Assembly (NCBI RefSeq): GCF_002914525.1 | Contig: NZ_LODW01000033.1 | Location: forward strand, 62,001-126,000 | Source of the DNA: Rhizobium hidalgonense | GTDB lineage: Bacteria; Pseudomonadota; Alphaproteobacteria; Rhizobiales; Rhizobiaceae | Length of the DNA stretch: 64,000 bases | Direction: 5' to 3' | Shown here: positions 36,094 to 45,268 of the stretch, piece by piece | How the letters are laid out: every line of letters starts with the position of its first letter | Position numbering within the stretch: position 1 is the first letter of the stretch | Notes under the pieces: generated by a model | What the model saw: the letters and a program-made list of their open reading frames with translations, nothing else | What the model was told of the DNA's origin: nothing | Databases searched by the model: none | Translations under genes and position numbers: made by a program

Positions 36094-36936
36094 TCAGCGC
36101 GACAGCAGCGTCAGCGCCGTCATCGATTGCAGCAGGGTCTTGGTCGTACCGCCGAAAATCATCTGCCATAGCCAGGAATGCGTATAGGCGCCCATGACGA
36201 GAAGATCGATGCTGTCGTCGGAAAGCCGGTTCTCGATGATATGCGAAGTGTTTTTATCCACGCTTCTGGCTGTCGCAAGCGTCGTCTTCACGCCATGGCG
36301 GGTGAGCGTCGCGGCAATCTCGGCACCTGCCGTCAGCGGCGATTGCAGCGCCGTGTCGGCCGGATCGACCGAAAAGATCTCCACCTCCTCGGCCGCTTTC
36401 AGGATCGGCAGCGCGTCGAAGGTCGCGCGCGCCGCCTCCTTCGAGCCGTTCCAGGCAATCAGTACGCGCCTGATCGGCTTAGGCTGGCGGATGGTATACG
36501 GGATGACCATCACCGGCCGGCCGGTTTCGAAAAGGAAGTTGTCGACGTCGACATGGCTGTCGGAGCGTTTGGCCGGGTCGGCCTGCGATGCGATCAACAG
36601 ATCGGCGCTGCGCGCGCTTTCGATCAGCGGTGCAGAGCCATAGCCGGTTGAGGTGGTAAAGCTGCGCCATTCGGAGGAGCCGCCCGACGCTTGCGCCTTG
36701 GCGCGAAAGATCCGTTCCACCGCGACCGTTTCGCTATGCGCCATATCCTGCAGCGCCTGCACGGCGACGGGATCGGGAATTTCCATCGGCGCTACCAGCG
36801 GCACGGTGGAGATGGTTTCGGCATGCAGGCCGATCACATGGGCGCCGCTTTCGGCGGCAATGGCAAAGGCGAAATCGGCAACGGCGGCGCTATTGTCTGC
36901 TGTATCGAGAATGGCGAGAATGGTTTTGTAAGACAT
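36094..36936 (-). CDS. Universal stress protein, tandem UspA domains
   Basis: A 280-residue protein made of two UspA domains. The first begins MSYKTILAILDTADNSAAVA; the second begins RRVLIAWNGSKEAARATFDAL and ends LLVMGAYTHSWLWQMIFGG, which carries the G-x-x-x-H-S type ATP-binding region. AAGGAG before the ATG at 36936 decides the start. Such proteins bind nucleotides and aid stress survival; the specific role is unknown. Confidence 0.88.
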   Translation of the reverse strand: MSYKTILAILDTADNSAAVADFAFAIAAESGAHVIGLHAETISTVPLVAPMEIPDPVAVQALQDMAHSETVAVERIFRAKAQASGGSSEWRSFTTSTGYGSAPLIESARSADLLIASQADPAKRSDSHVDVDNFLFETGRPVMVIPYTIRQPKPIRRVLIAWNGSKEAARATFDALPILKAAEEVEIFSVDPADTALQSPLTAGAEIAATLTRHGVKTTLATARSVDKNTSHIIENRLSDDSIDLLVMGAYTHSWLWQMIFGGTTKTLLQSMTALTLLSR

Positions 36937-37045
36937 ATCAATTCTCCTTGCGCTGAAATGGCGTGCGGGAGGGAAGGAATGCACCCGGACCGCTCCTCCG
37001 TTCCTTGACGGGGATCAAGCCTGGTCCCCGGTTCCGGCATTCTCC

Positions 37046-37822
37046 TCAAGCCTCGGCGGAATGGTTTTCGGCGATGTCCTTCCTCTGGCGGATGGCCTCG
37101 ATCATTGCATGCACCTCGGCGCCGGCCGCATCGATCGCCGCCTGCGAGCGACCGCGCACGACGATCTCGGTCGAGAATTTCTGGCCGATATAGCGGGGGT
37201 AGGAACCGATGCTGGTGTCCGGATGGGCTTTCTGGATCGCGGTCAGCGGCGTGCCGATCTCGCCTTCGCCGTAGGGGCAGGCGATGGCGAGCGAGAGCAC
37301 CGGCGTTCCTGTTCGAAGCGTCGGCAACACATTGTCGACCATCGCCTGGAAAACCTGTGGCACGCCGGCCATCACATAGACGTTGCCGATGATGAAGCCC
37401 GGCGCCGTCGAAACCGGATTGGCTATATGGGTGGCACCGCGCGGCATGCGGGCCATGCGCTGGCGCGCCTCGGTGAATTCCATCTCGCGGCGCCGGTACA
37501 TATCGGCAAGCAGCGTCATCGCCGTTTCGTCATGTTCGCAGGGCACCCCGAACGCCTTGGCGATGGCATCGGCGGTGATATCGTCATGCGTCGGCCCGAT
37601 GCCACCCGAGGTGAAGACATAATCATATCGAGCGCGAAGCGCATTCAGCGCCTCGACGATCGCCTCCTCTTCGTCGGCGACGATGCGCACCTCCTTGAGG
37701 TCGATGCCGGAAAGAGTGAGCAGGTCGGCGAGATGGCCGATATTCCTATCCTTGGTGCGGCCGGAAAGAAGTTCGTCGCCAATGGCGAGCATGGCGGCGG
37801 TGACGACGGTGGCATGGCTCAT
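37046..37822 (-). CDS. CinA-type molybdopterin-binding domain protein
   Basis: A 258-residue protein of the MoCF/CinA N-terminal family: AAMLAIGDELLSGRTKDRN, VFTSGGIGPTHDDITADAIA and GVPQVFQAMVDNVLP are the signatures. It lacks the C-terminal PncC (nicotinamide-nucleotide deamidase) domain of full CinA; stand-alone proteins of this type may act in nucleotide or ADP-ribose metabolism. The ATG at 37822 fits homologues; the frame is open for 23 more codons upstream. Confidence 0.88.
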   Translation of the reverse strand: MSHATVVTAAMLAIGDELLSGRTKDRNIGHLADLLTLSGIDLKEVRIVADEEEAIVEALNALRARYDYVFTSGGIGPTHDDITADAIAKAFGVPCEHDETAMTLLADMYRRREMEFTEARQRMARMPRGATHIANPVSTAPGFIIGNVYVMAGVPQVFQAMVDNVLPTLRTGTPVLSLAIACPYGEGEIGTPLTAIQKAHPDTSIGSYPRYIGQKFSTEIVVRGRSQAAIDAAGAEVHAMIEAIRQRKDIAENHSAEA

Positions 37823-38100
37823 GGGATGTTCCGTAAAGTGAGGCTGGTGAATAGGTAGCGCCCTTCGGCCGCTTTGCAAACATGCGAGCATGATGCCGAA
37901 AAGTGTAGGCGGTTTTCGGATGGCATCGTGCTCTTGGAACAGGCCGATGCGATAGCTGCGATCTTAAGCAATTCCAATAGTGGTGCAGCTAACCGGAGCA
38001 TTGTACCGGCCCGACTTCGTTGCCGACGGAACTACGGCGCGACAGCCTTCGCTTGGCTGCTGTCTTAGGCTCGCCGAGCCGAAGCTCACAGAGCGAAGGC

Positions 38101-38389
38101 TGGTGCGGACGGCGGGGGTCGAACCCGCATAGCCTAGGCCGAGGGATTTTCTTACCGCTACGGCTTTCGCCGCCGCCTTCCGGCGTTTGTGGTCTGGACT
38201 ATACCTTCACCTTAGCGCCTGCCTTAGGTGCTGCCCGTCTAGTCTCTACACCTTCCCCTTGCAGGGCTTGGCTCGGGATTGCCATCTGACAGGTTTCCCC
38301 GACTTTGAGCAGTTCTACATCAGGCGTTTCCGCCAGTGCACTCAATTTTGCTTTAAGTCCCTTGTGTCTACCGATTCCACCACGTCCGC
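38101..38389 (-). tRNA. tRNA-Leu(UAA) interrupted by a group I intron
   Basis: On the minus strand exon 1 (38389-38355, 35 nt) starts GCGGACGTGGTGGAATCGGT and ends ...GGGACTT. Exon 2 (38150-38101, 50 nt) starts AAAATCCCTCGG and ends GTTCGACCCCCGCCGTCCGC plus ACCA. Joined, they give a 7-base acceptor stem (GCGGACG/CGTCCGC), a GGGA/TCCC anticodon stem with loop CTTAAAA (anticodon TAA), a variable arm as in tRNA-Leu, a standard T-arm and an encoded CCA. The break falls between U34 and A35, the same place as the cyanobacterial and plastid tRNA-Leu(UAA) introns. Confidence 0.93.
38151..38354 (-). other. Group I intron (IC3-like) in tRNA-Leu(UAA)
   Basis: A 204-nt intervening sequence. The upstream exon ends in T and the intron ends in G, as group I splicing requires. 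Conserved core elements are visible in order on the minus strand: AATCCCGAGCCAAGCCC (P-Q/P6 region), GTGTAGAGACTAGACGG (R, P7 5' strand) and AAGGTATAGTCC (S, P7 3' strand). No homing endonuclease is encoded. Small size and core match the IC3 introns of Azoarcus tRNA-Ile and cyanobacterial tRNA-Leu. Confidence 0.92.
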
Positions 38390-38762
38390 GTGGTTCTCCC
38401 TGCTAACAAAGAGACGCGGCATTCTCAACCGATATTCAGTGGTGATGTACGATTCCGTTTCAAAGTCTGGAGTCCTCCGCCACCTGGTCGCTTCGAGTGT
38501 CCAGCTGAATTCGGGAGTAAGCGACGATCCCAGGTGCTGATCAAAGCTTTGGCAAGCAACTGCGCGTCAGCAAGTTTTCAAATTGACGCTGCGAGGCGGC
38601 GTAGAAAACCTAATGCAACCCCTGCGACACAAGCTTGTTGAATTTCGCCGGACATTGGGACAAAGTGCTGGCGAGGGTAGAGTTTGCAATTTTTACTGTT
38701 GTTATACGTGTGCTTCACTTTTCAGCGTGAGCGCCGAAACATGTGGTGACTTATAGGGCAAA
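38390..38762. other. Intergenic region between tRNA-Leu and SARP gene
   Basis: About 370 bases without a credible gene. The left part should hold the leftward tRNA promoter (on the minus strand a TTGAGA about 16 bases ahead of TTAGCA is a candidate). The right part carries the promoter of the SARP-type gene. Confidence 0.5.
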
Positions 38763-40688
38763 ATGGCTTTTGTTCTGAAGACCTTCGGGAGGCTGCAGCT
38801 CGTCGACGAGGAGGGGAACGCTGTCGCGTTTCCCGAGAAAGGCCTGCTGCTTCTCGCCTATCTATTTACAACCGATCAAGGTTCGGCCGATCGAACGACC
38901 TTGGCTCGCTTCCTATGGGGCGAAGCCGACAGGGACGTTGCACTTTCGACTTTGCGGAAAGTGATTTCGAGAATTAAGGCCCGTCAAGTCGATCTCGGGG
39001 TAAATACCCTATCATCTCAGGGCAACGTGCTCACACTCGACCCATCTCTGTCTTCCGACATTCTGCTGGCCGAGGCGGAGGAGGTTGAGCCGTTCTCCCG
39101 GCTGAGACAGCTGGTGGCGCTGATGAACCAGCCTTTTCTCGGGCCGGTTCACAGCCATAGTCGTCACTTCCAGCGTTGGCTCGCCGAACGTGAAAATTAC
39201 CATATCGAGCTGCTCGGAAATACATTGAGAACTGCCTACCCACTGGCCCAGTCGCGGAAGGACGCCGAGCTGCTGAGGAAGGCCGCGGTTATCCTGTTTC
39301 GCACCGAGCCGAAGGATCCGGAAACGCTGCAACTGCTCATACGGATCTTCAATGCGGAAGAGGAAGTCGAATCCCTTCGGAGCTATTTTGAACAGCGGCG
39401 CAGTTTGACGTCCGGGGGCATCGCCGCGCGCACCGGATCCGATGGTGGCGACGCGAAATCCCTGCGTCCGTCATCGGTGCCGTCAAAGGCAAAACCTGAG
39501 GCTTCTCTTCCCCTTGAGCCTGAAGATATCCGCATTGCCATTCCCCGCCTGGTGCTGCTTCCCCCCAAAAATCAATCCGCTCGGCCGCAAGCCGGTTTTT
39601 TAGCTGCGTCTTTGGTAGAGGATATCACCATCGGATTTTGCGTCTTCAACAGCCTGGAGGTCATAGCCCCGTATTCGGCGGTTCAAATCGGCCACCAGGT
39701 GGAGACGCAGAAGGCCTTCTTCGAGCGGCATCGCGTCAACTACATCCTCGACACCCGGATCAGCAGTTCGGATGACGAAGTGACGCTGTTCGCCCAACTG
39801 ATCTTTTTCGATCAGAACCAGATTGTTTGGGCGGAAAGGTTCAGCCTCGATCGTATGGATCTCGCCAGAGACAGAAGAGTTGTTGCCCGGCAGATCGCTC
39901 TCTCCGTATCCAGCGAAATCGAGCGCCATGAGGCGCTGCGCGAAGACCTGAACCCGGTCGCCTATCACAGATATCTTGTCGGCAGGCGGCACCTGGCGCG
40001 GCTGACGCTTCCGAACCTGCGGCGCGTCCGCAAGGAAATGAAAGCTGCGCTCAGCGTGAGCCCGGATTTCGCACCGGCGATGAGTTCGATGGCGCGGACC
40101 TACTCCAAGGAATGGTTGCTGACGGCGCGCGGTGATATCGATCTTTTGCAATTGGCGGAGACATTCGCAAAGCAGGCGACCGGTATGCGTGCGGACTTCG
40201 CCGATGGCTATCGCGAGCTCGGTGTCGCCAAACTGTTGCAGGGCGCGTTCGATGAAAGCGCCGAAGCAATGGAAGTAGCGGAAAGCCTTGCGCCGCACTA
40301 CGCCGACGTCATCGCCGACTACGCAGACACGTTGGTTCATTGTTCGCTCCCCGCCATGGCATTGCGAAAGATCGAGCGGGCAATCGAGCTGAACCCGCTC
40401 GGTCCCGACACCTATTTCTGGACCGCTGCGGGAGCAAACTATGCCCTCGGCGAATTCGAAGCTTCGCTGGACTATATCGGGCAGATGGCCGATCCTCATT
40501 TAGCGGATAGGTTGTCCGCCGCAAGTTGGGCCATGTTGGGCCATCCGGACAAGGCGCGGATCTTCGTACGAAGGTTTCGTGAAGGCAATCCGGACTTCGA
40601 TGTGGACAAGTGGTTGTCCGCAGTTCCAAGTAAAGAGCAATGGCATAAGGATCTTTATCGCGAAGGCCTGAAGAAAGCTGGATTTTAA
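38763..40688 (+). CDS. SARP/BTAD-type regulator with TolB-like and TPR regions
   Basis: A 641-residue protein. The N-terminal winged helix and bacterial-transcriptional-activation region (FGRLQLVDEEGNAVAFPEKG, TTLARFLWGEADRDVALSTL) match SARP-type activators. A middle alpha/beta part (ASLVEDITIGFCVFNSLEVI, about 280-370) resembles TolB-N/adenylate-cyclase-associated regions. The rest is TPR repeats (ALSVSPDFAPAMSSMARTYS, AIELNPLGPDTYFW). There is no catalytic domain. A 72-codon gene follows 26 bases later, a possible target or partner. Confidence 0.78.
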   Translation: MAFVLKTFGRLQLVDEEGNAVAFPEKGLLLLAYLFTTDQGSADRTTLARFLWGEADRDVALSTLRKVISRIKARQVDLGVNTLSSQGNVLTLDPSLSSDILLAEAEEVEPFSRLRQLVALMNQPFLGPVHSHSRHFQRWLAERENYHIELLGNTLRTAYPLAQSRKDAELLRKAAVILFRTEPKDPETLQLLIRIFNAEEEVESLRSYFEQRRSLTSGGIAARTGSDGGDAKSLRPSSVPSKAKPEASLPLEPEDIRIAIPRLVLLPPKNQSARPQAGFLAASLVEDITIGFCVFNSLEVIAPYSAVQIGHQVETQKAFFERHRVNYILDTRISSSDDEVTLFAQLIFFDQNQIVWAERFSLDRMDLARDRRVVARQIALSVSSEIERHEALREDLNPVAYHRYLVGRRHLARLTLPNLRRVRKEMKAALSVSPDFAPAMSSMARTYSKEWLLTARGDIDLLQLAETFAKQATGMRADFADGYRELGVAKLLQGAFDESAEAMEVAESLAPHYADVIADYADTLVHCSLPAMALRKIERAIELNPLGPDTYFWTAAGANYALGEFEASLDYIGQMADPHLADRLSAASWAMLGHPDKARIFVRRFREGNPDFDVDKWLSAVPSKEQWHKDLYREGLKKAGF

Positions 40689-40714
40689 ACATCAATCGTT
40701 AGAGAGGGCAAAAC

Positions 40715-40933
40715 ATGGCTACAGTTGTTGTTATTAGTATTGAGGGTCGAGACGGGCTCTGGGTCGCTGATCTGGACGCCGGCACTGTACTGCCGCTCCC
40801 GGTCCCCAAGGCGGGCGGCCTGAAAGTCGTAACCGATCTTCGCGACACCGGCGCGACGGTGACGAAGGGCGTGAACGTGGCTGTCACGGTCAAGTCGGCG
40901 GAAGCGGCGTTCTCCGGCCATTACGACGGCTAG
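40715..40933 (+). CDS. Small conserved protein after SARP-type regulator
   Basis: A 72-residue protein (MATVVVISIEGRDGLWVADL onward) with GAGAGGG before the ATG. It is beta-rich by eye, with a Gly/Val-rich body and no Cys. It is followed by a hairpin terminator, so it is the last gene of the unit. Function unknown; it could be a small secreted or ligand-like peptide, but no signal peptide is seen. Confidence 0.65.
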   Translation: MATVVVISIEGRDGLWVADLDAGTVLPLPVPKAGGLKVVTDLRDTGATVTKGVNVAVTVKSAEAAFSGHYDG

Positions 40934-40945
40934 GCGTGAATGATT

Positions 40946-40962
40946 GGCGCCATAGCGCCTTT
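40946..40962 (+). terminator. Hairpin terminator after the small gene
   Basis: GGCGC-CATA-GCGCC followed by TTTG, 13 bases after the stop codon at 40933. Confidence 0.6.
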
Positions 40963-41272
40963 GCGTTCTGGATTCTAATCTCAGGAATCGCGCGAGACGG
41001 CGAGCGGGGCATTGACCTGCTCGCCGCCGAGCATCATGCCGGTGCTCTACTGAGAGGATCATAGTCGTTCCGGTGCCGATCAAGTGTAGCGGATCTCAGT
41101 GATAATCTATCGGCCCCGTCATGTTGCCGATTGCCCACATGCCTTCATAATACCGTTGGAATACGCATATATATTGTGGATATAAGCGTGTTATTGCTTG
41201 ACAAAGGCATTTTCGGTGCAAGGATTGCGCCGCGGCAGTTGAGTAAGTGTTGTCTTGTGGGAGTAAGAGACG

Positions 41273-41404
41273 ATGGTTTACGATTGGACTGGGGCCAGGG
41301 TCCGGCGCATCCGGATCTTCAAGACCAGTGTCGCGCTTGTTTTTGGAGCCGCGACGGCTGCAATACCGCTGTTCTTCTGGGCCGTGGAGTTTCGCGGTTT
41401 CTAA
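41273..41404 (+). CDS. Very small membrane protein
   Basis: A 43-residue protein: a basic N-terminus (VYDWTGARVRRIRIFKTS) followed by one hydrophobic helix (VALVFGAATAAIPLFFWAVE). GGGAGTAAGAGACG precedes the ATG. It overlaps the convergent VanZ-like gene by four bases at the stops. Proteins of this form recur in rhizobial genomes; role unknown. Confidence 0.65.
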   Translation: MVYDWTGARVRRIRIFKTSVALVFGAATAAIPLFFWAVEFRGF

Positions 41405-41757
41405 CCTGAGATCATCAGCGTCTCGCGCCATCTGTTGATCACCCAGCCGGCCAGCAGTCCGATGGCGGCGCCCATGGCCTTGATGCCGGCATCGTGCAGG
41501 CGCGGATGGCGTGTCGGCGAGAGGTACTGCAGATACTCGATGGCGACGGAGCCAGCGATCAGCAGCACGGCCACCAATTTCCACTGTTTCGGATAAGCGA
41601 GCGCAAAGGCGAGGCCGACAAGAATATAGGCGGTAGCGCGGTCGGTATCGACCGTCGTCACCGTTTCCGGCCTCAGCCCGATCGGCGAGACCGTGACGAA
41701 GATGATGATGGCGAGCAGCAGCCAGGCGAGCGGTCTTGCGAATTTGAACATGATCAT
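41401..41757 (-). CDS. VanZ-like membrane protein
   Basis: A 118-residue protein with three or four membrane helices (PLAWLLLAIIIFVTVSPIGL, LVGLAFALAYPKQWKLVAVL, AMGAAIGLLAGWVINRW) and the VanZ-type segment SVAIEYLQYLSPTRHPRLHD. VanZ itself gives low-level teicoplanin resistance, but most members have no known function. The start may be this ATG or the next one two codons later. Confidence 0.8.
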   Translation of the reverse strand: MIMFKFARPLAWLLLAIIIFVTVSPIGLRPETVTTVDTDRATAYILVGLAFALAYPKQWKLVAVLLIAGSVAIEYLQYLSPTRHPRLHDAGIKAMGAAIGLLAGWVINRWRETLMISG

Positions 41758-41950
41758 GGCTTCATATTTAATGGCTCGCCGTTTCTTTGACAGTTAAAAT
41801 CAGTTCATGTGCCGCCAATTTCGCCGTTGGCTTGAGAAAAGCTTTCGCAGACAGAGCCTGGGCCGAACCGTAAACGACCGAAGCGGCCTTTCTTTTGCCG
41901 GCCGGTCCGTGCCATAGCGGCAGCTACAATTGTGAGAATGGATCACGCCC

Positions 41951-43201
41951 GTGACGAGACTTGATGTCGAAAGCGCCGAAGAGGCAATGCGCAGCCTTTT
42001 TCCGGCAACAGCGCTGCAGCTCAATGATCATCTCTCGGCGCGTTACGGGGCCGATATCTGGCTGAAGCGCGAGGATCTGTCGCCGGTGCGCTCCTACAAG
42101 ATCCGCGGCGCCTTCAATTTCTTCCGCAAGGCGATCGGCCAGGGGGCTTCGGCCAAGACCTTCGTCTGCGCCTCGGCCGGCAATCACGCCCAGGGCTTTG
42201 CCTTCGTCTGTCGTCATTTCGGCGTGCCGGGCGTTGTCTTCATGCCGGTGACGACGCCACAGCAGAAGATCGACAAGACCCGCATGTTCGGCGCCGAATT
42301 CATTACCATCCGGCTGTTCGGCGATTTCTTCGACCAGTGCTACCAGGCCGCACGCGACCATGTCGAGGCAATCGGCGGCGTCATGGTGCCGCCCTTCGAC
42401 CACGCCGATATCATCGAGGGCCAGGCGACCGTCGCCGCCGAGATCATGCAGCAGCTGCCTGAGGGCACGGTGCCCGACATGGTCGTCCTGCCGGTCGGCG
42501 GCGGCGGGCTTGCCGCCGGCATCACCGGCTATCTCGACGGCACCGTGCCGAAATCGGCCTTCGTCTTTACCGAACCCGCCGGGGCGCCGAGTCTCAGGCG
42601 CAGCATCGAAGCGGGCAGGGTGACAACGCTTGCCAAGGTCGACAACTTCGTCGACGGCGCTGCCGTCGCCCGCATCGGCGATCTGAATTTCGCCGCCCTT
42701 CGCGATTTTCCGGCAAGCCAAGTGCAACTGATGCCGGAGAACGCCATCTGCGTCACCATCCAGGAGATGCTGAACGTCGAGGGTGTCGTGCTGGAGCCGG
42801 CCGGCGCGCTGTCGCTGACGGCGATCGCCGCGATGGACGCCGAAGCAATCCGCGGCAAGACCATTGTCGCCGTCGTCTCCGGCGGCAATTTTGATTTCGA
42901 GCGCCTGCCTGACGTCAAGGAAAGAGCCATGCGTTACGCAGGGCTGAAGAAATACTTCATCCTGCGGCTCGCCCAACGTCCCGGCGCACTCCGGGATTTC
43001 CTCAATCTCCTCGGCCCCGATGACGATATCGCCCGCTTCGAATATCTGAAGAAATCGGCCCGCAATTTCGGCTCGATCCTGATCGGCATCGAAACCAAGG
43101 CGCCGGAGAATTTCGCCCGGCTGATCGGAAATTTCGAAGCCGCCGGCATGGGTTACGAGGATATCACCGAAAACGAGATCCTCGCCAATCTGATCATTTG
43201 A
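41951..43201 (+). CDS. ilvA: Threonine ammonia-lyase (threonine deaminase)
   Basis: PLP enzyme converting threonine to 2-oxobutanoate for isoleucine synthesis. The 416-residue protein has the PLP Lys in VRSYKIRGAFNF, the CASAGNHAQGFA phosphate region, the PLP-binding Gly loop VLPVGGGGLAAGI and a short C-terminal ACT-like regulatory domain (FILRLAQRPGALRDFLNLLG). It starts at GTG; an ATG just upstream is out of frame. One gene, followed by a HlyU-like gene 37 bases later. Confidence 0.93.
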   Translation: MTRLDVESAEEAMRSLFPATALQLNDHLSARYGADIWLKREDLSPVRSYKIRGAFNFFRKAIGQGASAKTFVCASAGNHAQGFAFVCRHFGVPGVVFMPVTTPQQKIDKTRMFGAEFITIRLFGDFFDQCYQAARDHVEAIGGVMVPPFDHADIIEGQATVAAEIMQQLPEGTVPDMVVLPVGGGGLAAGITGYLDGTVPKSAFVFTEPAGAPSLRRSIEAGRVTTLAKVDNFVDGAAVARIGDLNFAALRDFPASQVQLMPENAICVTIQEMLNVEGVVLEPAGALSLTAIAAMDAEAIRGKTIVAVVSGGNFDFERLPDVKERAMRYAGLKKYFILRLAQRPGALRDFLNLLGPDDDIARFEYLKKSARNFGSILIGIETKAPENFARLIGNFEAAGMGYEDITENEILANLII

Positions 43202-43238
43202 CTTGGCGATAACAACACCATCGTGCTAAAGGCGGATC

Positions 43239-43565
43239 ATGGCTTCGTTCCTTTCAAATCTCTTCTCGATGTTCTCCGGCGGCGGCAAACCGGCTTCCGA
43301 AGCGGCAGGTCCTTCCGGCGAGCCGCAGCTTTACGGCGATTGCACCATTTATGCCGAGCCGCGCAGGGAAGGCAGCCAGTATCGCCTTGCCGGCCGCATT
43401 GAAAAGAAGGTCGGCGACGAGGTGCTGGTACGCAATTTCATTCGCGCCGATCTGTTTTCCTCTTCCGACGACGCGCTCGAATGCACGGTGCGCAAGGCAC
43501 AGCAGATCATCGATCAGCACGGTGCGTCACTCTTTGGTGACGGCGAGAAGCTTCGTCAGGTCTGA
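43239..43565 (+). CDS. HlyU-family protein
   Basis: A 108-residue protein with the HlyU domain (YGDCTIYAEPRREGSQYRLA, FIRADLFSSSDDALECTVRK). In Vibrio the name is tied to haemolysin activation, but most alphaproteobacterial members are of unknown role. The N-terminus is a short hydrophobic, Gly-rich lead (MASFLSNLFSMFSGGGKPAS). It probably follows ilvA on the same transcript. Confidence 0.82.
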   Translation: MASFLSNLFSMFSGGGKPASEAAGPSGEPQLYGDCTIYAEPRREGSQYRLAGRIEKKVGDEVLVRNFIRADLFSSSDDALECTVRKAQQIIDQHGASLFGDGEKLRQV

Positions 43566-43820
43566 GACCGGGATCCGCCGCATGGATACGGAATGCCCGG
43601 CCGCAATTATTCTTGTTTTTCAATCCTGTGACGCGGCTACGCCGCCGCTCATTGGGATCTCGCTCACGCAATCTTAAAGGATTGCAGTCAAAGCTATCGC
43701 CTGCAGCATTTGCAGGGCCGCCCTCGTGTTTGACTTTTTCGGACGATCGACCAAAGGATCCGCCGTCGCGACCGTTGCGCCCATGCGCGGAGGGTGCCGG
43801 CCTGAAGCCGGGGTGTGGTG

Positions 43821-45089
43821 ATGGAGACGCTCAACCTCGCTCTCTTCGTCGTCGAAGCCGTCGCCTATTTCGTGCTGATGGTGACGCTTCTGCATTTCCG
43901 TCATCGGCTCGGTCTCGGGGTTTTCCTGACGGCGCTCGGCGTCATGCATTTCATGGAAACCTATCTGGCGGCGGTGTTCTATGTCTCGCTGCCGTTCGGT
44001 GATGTGTCGCCGGGGTCGTCGGTCTTCTTCTCCGGCAAGCTGATGATGATCCTGATGCTTTACCTGCAGGAGGATGCCGCGACGGTTCGGCAGCCGATCT
44101 ACGGCCTGTTCCTCGGCAACCTGCTCACCGTCGGCATCGCCTGGGTGTTGCAGCTGCACCAGCCGCTGCAGCTGTCAGCCAACCACACGCCCGACGTCGA
44201 TTTCCTCAAGGAGATGGGCTGGCTGATGGTCTGGGGCACGGCGCTGCTCTATGTCGATTCGCTCGGCATCATTCTGCTTTACGAAAAGCTCGGCGATTTC
44301 TTCCGCCGGCGCGTCGTCCTGCGTTTCCTGATTTCGGGCTTCGTGCTGCTGACCTTCGACCAGATCGGCTTCTTCTCCGCGCTGAATTATTTCCTGGATG
44401 TGCCGATCGACGCATTCTGGGCGGGCTGGAAGGCAAAGATGCTTGCCGTCTGCCTCTATGCGGCAATGTTTGCAATTTATGAATATCGTATTCGCCGGGG
44501 CGGGGCGGCCGTGTCCGCACGCTCGATCAGCGACGTGTTCGGCGACCTGACGTTCCGCGAGCGCTACAACGATCTTCTCGAGCGCACCGGCCGCGATATG
44601 CTGACCGGCGTCTACGATCGAACGCGCATGGAGTTGGAGGCGCCGCTGATGCTGCGCGAGGCGCAGAGGCAGGGGCTATTCACCACCATCCTCATCCTCG
44701 ACGCCGATCACTTCAAGGATGTCAACGATGGCTACGGCCATCTCCAAGGCGATGAGGTGCTAAAGGCAATCGCCGCCCGAGTGGGCACGACCTTGCGCTC
44801 GAGCGACCGCGTCTTCCGCTTCGGCGGCGAGGAATTCGTTGCCGTCTGTCCGGGCACCGACCACGAGGAAGGTCTGCTGCTTGCCGAACGCCTGCGTTGG
44901 ACGATCGCCACCAGCGTCAAGACGCCGGACGACAGGCCGGTCACGGTCAGCATCGGCGTGGCGACCGCCGACGAGGACGGCGTTGATTTTACCGCGGTGC
45001 TGACGGCCGCCGACGGCAGGCTCTACGCGGCAAAGAAGAGCGGCCGCAACTGTGTTGTCGGCCGTTCCGGCGTGATGAACCTCGGTTGA
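43821..45089 (+). CDS. Membrane diguanylate cyclase (GGDEF)
   Basis: A 422-residue protein with about six N-terminal membrane helices (residues 1-220) and a C-terminal GGDEF domain: LILDADHFKDVNDGYGHLQGD and the active-site motif RFGGEEF, followed by VSIGVATADEDG. It should make cyclic di-GMP. No RxxD inhibitory site is obvious before the GGEEF. The ATG at 43821 follows two GTG codons; the first GTG is at 43815. Confidence 0.92.
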   Translation: METLNLALFVVEAVAYFVLMVTLLHFRHRLGLGVFLTALGVMHFMETYLAAVFYVSLPFGDVSPGSSVFFSGKLMMILMLYLQEDAATVRQPIYGLFLGNLLTVGIAWVLQLHQPLQLSANHTPDVDFLKEMGWLMVWGTALLYVDSLGIILLYEKLGDFFRRRVVLRFLISGFVLLTFDQIGFFSALNYFLDVPIDAFWAGWKAKMLAVCLYAAMFAIYEYRIRRGGAAVSARSISDVFGDLTFRERYNDLLERTGRDMLTGVYDRTRMELEAPLMLREAQRQGLFTTILILDADHFKDVNDGYGHLQGDEVLKAIAARVGTTLRSSDRVFRFGGEEFVAVCPGTDHEEGLLLAERLRWTIATSVKTPDDRPVTVSIGVATADEDGVDFTAVLTAADGRLYAAKKSGRNCVVGRSGVMNLG

Positions 45090-45268
45090 CTCGATCAAGG
45101 CAGCGCGTCGGCTGCCGGTGTTCGTGATGTTGCACAAACAGAAACATCTGTTGCCGATATTATGCGTTTTCAATATGTTAATAGAACAATAAAAACGGGT
45201 TGTTGGCACGCCACAAACGTGATCTCCATTGCCGCGACGGGACGAGTTTTCCTGCGAGGGGCGGAGAC

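Noticed and set aside
38020-38540. Overlapping rightward frames across the tRNA-Leu region
   Set aside because: They are read through the antisense of a tRNA and its group I intron, which explain the sequence.
41951-42976. Leftward frame opposite ilvA
   Set aside because: Mirror frame of a secure PLP enzyme.
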